From an uncultured Bacilli bacterium (GTDB lineage Bacteria > Bacillota_I > Bacilli_A > RF39 > UBA660): DNA of 17,223 bases. Shown here piece after piece: positions 14,325-17,223 of the stretch (positions are counted from its first letter, which is position 1; every line of letters starts with the position of its first letter). Position numbers and translations under genes: made by a program. The stretch lies in NCBI GenBank assembly GCA_934153655.1, contig CAKPFH010000031.1:1-17223 (forward strand). Reading direction: 5' to 3'. Under the pieces are notes generated by a model. The model did no database searches. It had not been told where the DNA came from and worked only from the letters and a program-made list of their open reading frames with translations.

Positions 14325-15143
14325 TTATTTTAATTTATCACCAATAAACTTAACTTGATATTTATTTATATATTTATCAGGATTATTTCTTCGAAACTCT
14401 TCTTTATTTTCTTCCATTAAAAAGTTAGCAGCTTTAACTGAAGACTTAAGATCACATGTTTTATCTTCATATCTAACTCCAATTGATACACTATAAGGAG
14501 TATTAGAAATAGATGTTAACATATCTTTAGTTTTAGAAATAAATAAATATTCAGCAATATTTTTAACAATTATAACTATTTCATCTCCACCAATACGATA
14601 AATATCAGTTTTTCTAAAATGCTTTTTTAAACAAGAACTTATAGTTTTTAATAATAAATCTCCCGCTTCATGACCATATGTATTATTAATAACACCTAAA
14701 TAATTTACATCAATAAAGATAATACCAACATGATTAAATTCTTTTTCTTTAAGTAAATTTTCATATGCTAAACGATTATATATTTCAAGCATACTATCAG
14801 TATATTTTTCATTTTTTAATTTATCTGTAATTATAATATTTTTAAACATATTATTTAAAATAGAAGTTAAAAATTCTTTAAAGAAATCTATATTATCTAA
14901 TTCTTTTTTTACTTTTTTAATTATTAAATAGGAATTATCTAATTTAATTAAAATATCTGAACTTGTTACTTTAAAATCATTATTAGTAGTTGGATCATCA
15001 TTTCTTTTAAATTTACTATAAATTATTTCATCAGCTTTTAAATAAGTTTTAATTATATTAAAAATATTATTAATAAAATCATTATTATATTCATCAGTTA
15101 TAATAATAGAATTTAATTTAAGTAAAAATTCCTTTTCATCCAT
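14325..15143 (-). CDS. Diverged GGDEF-domain protein (putative diguanylate cyclase)
   Basis: A 272-residue soluble protein with a C-terminal GGDEF domain (about 112-265) and an N-terminal ~110-residue region that may be a small GAF-like sensor. The active-site signature is GGDEI (185-189) in YRIGGDEIVII, keeping G-G-D-E with Ile for Phe. Metal-binding D145 is in FIDVNYLG, followed by NNTYGHEAGD. RKTD (177-180) resembles the RxxD inhibitory site, one residue closer than usual. Divergences are DSMLEIYNR in place of the usual DxLTGLxNR, and AANFLMEENK in place of AD-x-MY-x-AK. Cyclic-di-GMP synthesis is plausible but unproven; no EAL or PilZ protein is in the window. AAGGGG (15149-15154, minus strand) precedes the start. 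It heads a two-gene unit with the DUF2935-like gene, between two surface protein genes. Confidence 0.85.
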   Translation of the reverse strand: MDEKEFLLKLNSIIITDEYNNDFINNIFNIIKTYLKADEIIYSKFKRNDDPTTNNDFKVTSSDILIKLDNSYLIIKKVKKELDNIDFFKEFLTSILNNMFKNIIITDKLKNEKYTDSMLEIYNRLAYENLLKEKEFNHVGIIFIDVNYLGVINNTYGHEAGDLLLKTISSCLKKHFRKTDIYRIGGDEIVIIVKNIAEYLFISKTKDMLTSISNTPYSVSIGVRYEDKTCDLKSSVKAANFLMEENKEEFRRNNPDKYINKYQVKFIGDKLK

Positions 15144-15170
15144 ATAAACCCCTTCTTTAAATTGGTTTGT

Positions 15171-15199
15171 ATTATACTACAAATTTAAAAAAATGGCAA
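15171..15199 (-). promoter_or_regulatory. Promoter of the GGDEF-DUF2935 pair
   Basis: On the minus strand, TTGCCA (15199-15194), a 17-base spacer and TATAAT (15176-15171). The predicted start lies near 15164, leaving about 20 bases of leader with AAGGGG before the ATG. Confidence 0.75.
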
Positions 15200-15222
15200 G
15201 TTGGAAAAATAAGAAAAAAGTA

Positions 15223-15251
15223 ATTACAAAATTAAAAAAATTTGCTATAAT
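15223..15251 (+). promoter_or_regulatory. Promoter of the second surface protein gene
   Basis: ATTACA (15223-15228), a 17-base spacer and an extended TGCTATAAT (-10 hexamer 15246-15251). It is back-to-back with the minus-strand promoter, and only 23 bases separate the two -35 boxes. Confidence 0.7.
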
Positions 15252-15282
15252 ATAAATATATATAATAGAAGGAATGATAAAT

Positions 15283-17223
15283 ATGAAAAATAACAAGAAA
15301 ACAATTATAATTATTAGTATCATACTAGGTGTTTTAGTATTAACAATTGGTTTAACTTATTCCATATTTACAATTAGTAAAACTGGTAAGAATTCAAATC
15401 TTGTAGTAGGGGATGTGTACATGCATTATGCAAATGGTAGTAATGCTATTAATTTAACAAATGTACTACCAACTGAAACCTATGATGCAACTAGTTTCTT
15501 TGAATTTACCATAGACGGGAAGAATACAACAACTAATAAAGATATTTGGTATGAAATCATTTTAAAACATGGAGATGAAGTATCTGGAAAAACAAGAATA
15601 AAAGATAATTTATTAAAATTTACTTTAACAGAAACTAAAAATGGAACGACAACAACTGTATTTGATGGAAGAAGTTATAATGATTTAACTAGTAAAAGAA
15701 TATGGGTTAATACTATAAATAGAAATACAACAAGTGAAGTCTCAATTACTTATAGACTTTATATGTGGATTTCAAATGATACGGTTATTGGAAACACCAA
15801 TGATGTAGATTATACCATGGAAGAATGGGAAAACATCTTTGCATCTATTAAAGTAGATGTAGCAGGGGACTTTGATGAAAAAAATATTGCAACAGATGAA
15901 GCATGTTTTACTACTGGAATTACTAAAACTTATCAAGTAAATAATAATATGACAACAGATGAATTAAATAAATGTACAACTTATGTCACAAGTCTTAAAT
16001 GGGATTGGTATACTGGAGAAACTCCAGAGGCATTTTGTAAAGGGACAGGAACAAATCAAGGTGGTGTTTTTCAAACTCTATTAAATTATAATGTATTTAG
16101 TACTGATGATTTAGATTATTTTGAAACTAACAATATAATTACTTCAGTAACAGGGGTAGCAATTCTTGATTATGATGCAACATGTGGATCTGATGTAATA
16201 ATACCAAGTACAATTAAAGGATATCCAGTTACAGTTATAGGAAATACAAAAACTAATATAATAGAACAATTATCAAATAAAATTAATAATTATAAATTTA
16301 ATGATTTAAATAATTATAATAAAAAATATTATGTAAATCCAACAACTGGCTCTCGTCCAACTGGTTCGTTTGAACGCAAAAATTTGATAAGAGCAACAAT
16401 ACCAGATACTGTAATGTTGATACAAGGTGGTGCTTTTGCAAACAATAATTTGACAACTATCAAAATACCTGATAATGCGATAGAAATAGGTGATTCTGCC
16501 TTTGTTAATAATCAATTAGCAAATATAACAATACCTAATAGTGTAACAACAATAGGTGGTTCTGCCTTTTATGGTAATCAATTAGCAAGTATAATAATAC
16601 CTGATAGTGTAACAACAATAGGTGATGATGTTTTTCGAAATAATCAATTAGCTGATGTATCAATAGGTGATAACGTGATAAAAATAGGTGATTCTGCTTT
16701 TAGTGATAATCAATTAACAAGTATAACAATACCTAATAGTGTAACAGCAATAGGTGATTACGCTTTTAATAATAATCAATTAGTTGATGTATCAATAGGT
16801 GATAACGTAAGTATAATTGGTTACTATGCATTTGCAGATAATAAGTTATCAAATATAATATTACCAAACAGTATCTTAAGAATAGAAAGTGATGCTTTTG
16901 CAAAGAATCAATTAACAAATGTAACATTTGGTAATAAAATATCAGAAATAGGAACATATGCTTTCAGTGATAATCAATTAACAAGTGTAACAATACCAGA
17001 TAGTGTAACAACAATAGGCTATAGTGCTTTTTGGAATAATCAATTAACTGATATAACAATTGGAAATGGAATTCAATATATAGGTAGTAATTTATTTAAT
17101 AAATATACTTCTAGTAATCCCAATTTATCAAGGATAACAATTAATAAATCATGCGCTGATATTAAAAATATTCCATCATCTAGTACAGATACTACTAAAT
17201 ATTATCCTTGGTTAGATGGTAGT
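15283..17223 (+). CDS. Secreted/surface protein with 22-residue LRR_5 (BspA-like) repeats, 3' end outside window
   Basis: The frame is open from ATG 15283 to the last base, 647 codons with no stop. AGAAGG (15267-15272) sets the start; an in-frame ATG at 15274 overlaps that site and is unlikely. Residues 7-32 are a hydrophobic signal/anchor segment. Residues about 33-205 share the N-terminal module of the protein at 11168 (GDVYMHY, FFEFTIDG, RSYNDLTSKRIW, YRLYMWISNDT, FASIKVDVAGDF). A Cys-containing linker region (about 206-365) follows, then from residue 368 ten regular 22-residue leucine-rich units of the form L-x-x-I-x-I-P-x-S-V-x-x-I-G-x-x-A-F-x-x-N-Q, typical of Treponema/BspA LRR_5 proteins. 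The repeats degrade near 17050, and the sequence runs on with ITINKSCADIKN. Likely an adhesin; C-terminal anchoring cannot be judged. Confidence 0.9.
   Translation, partial: MKNNKKTIIIISIILGVLVLTIGLTYSIFTISKTGKNSNLVVGDVYMHYANGSNAINLTNVLPTETYDATSFFEFTIDGKNTTTNKDIWYEIILKHGDEVSGKTRIKDNLLKFTLTETKNGTTTTVFDGRSYNDLTSKRIWVNTINRNTTSEVSITYRLYMWISNDTVIGNTNDVDYTMEEWENIFASIKVDVAGDFDEKNIATDEACFTTGITKTYQVNNNMTTDELNKCTTYVTSLKWDWYTGETPEAFCKGTGTNQGGVFQTLLNYNVFSTDDLDYFETNNIITSVTGVAILDYDATCGSDVIIPSTIKGYPVTVIGNTKTNIIEQLSNKINNYKFNDLNNYNKKYYVNPTTGSRPTGSFERKNLIRATIPDTVMLIQGGAFANNNLTTIKIPDNAIEIGDSAFVNNQLANITIPNSVTTIGGSAFYGNQLASIIIPDSVTTIGDDVFRNNQLADVSIGDNVIKIGDSAFSDNQLTSITIPNSVTAIGDYAFNNNQLVDVSIGDNVSIIGYYAFADNKLSNIILPNSILRIESDAFAKNQLTNVTFGNKISEIGTYAFSDNQLTSVTIPDSVTTIGYSAFWNNQLTDITIGNGIQYIGSNLFNKYTSSNPNLSRITINKSCADIKNIPSSSTDTTKYYPWLDGS
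16384..17043 (+). repeat. Ten tandem 66-bp units encoding LRR_5 repeats
   Basis: Units start at 16384, 16450, 16516, 16582, 16648, 16714, 16780, 16846, 16912 and 16978, each exactly 66 bases, with an eleventh degenerate unit from 17044. Several units share long stretches of identical DNA, and units 16582+16648 resemble 16714+16780 as a duplicated 132-bp pair. Confidence 0.9.

Noticed and set aside
16336..16362. NPTTGSRPTG as a sortase motif
   Set aside because: It is not LPxTG and lies mid-protein, without a following membrane segment and basic tail.
16384..17043. CRISPR-like array
   Set aside because: The 66-bp periodicity is a continuous reading frame encoding leucine-rich repeats, with no unique spacers.

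Overview
The window is an AT-rich stretch of bacterial chromosome with dense, operon-packed genes, strong AGGAGG-type ribosome binding sites and consensus TTGACA/TATAAT promoters. Gene content and order (rimP-nusA-rnpM-infB-rbfA, a T-box in front of a single-chain glycyl-tRNA synthetase, TasA-like and BspA-like surface proteins) point to a low-GC Firmicutes/Bacilli lineage, plausibly one of the reduced, host-associated gut groups close to the Mollicutes. That placement is inference. Trp is written TGG in the genes read, and all complete genes end in TAA or TAG, so the code looks standard rather than mycoplasma-type.

Positions 1-10150 are housekeeping. The 3' part of pheT runs into hisS, followed by a tRNA-Ala(UGC) with its own promoter and terminator. 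A new promoter and leader hairpin then start the translation operon rimP-nusA-rnpM-infB-rbfA, ending in a PlsC-type acyltransferase gene; ylxQ, ylxP and truB, frequent members of this operon elsewhere, are absent here. A separate promoter drives a compact T-box leader and glyS, closed by an intrinsic terminator. An MgtC/SapB-family membrane protein gene follows at 10209-10913.

Positions 10914-17223 are accessory and carry most of the unusual signals. A promoter and a perfect RBS start a 28-codon ORF interrupted by a run of ten G residues, followed by several hairpins, one of them terminator-like, and then a large surface protein with 26-residue BspA/DUF285 repeats. A bidirectional terminator separates it from two minus-strand genes, a DUF2935-like helical protein and upstream of it a diverged GGDEF protein. 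Back-to-back promoters then start the GGDEF operon leftward and a second surface protein rightward. This second protein runs off the window. It shares its N-terminal ~200 residues with the first but carries 22-residue LRR_5-type repeats instead.

The most interesting hypothesis is that the G10 tract and the structured leader form a length-variable (phase-variable) switch for the first surface protein, in a locus that also encodes a possible cyclic-dinucleotide signalling enzyme. The sequence shows the tract, the promoters and the hairpins; the switching itself is inference.
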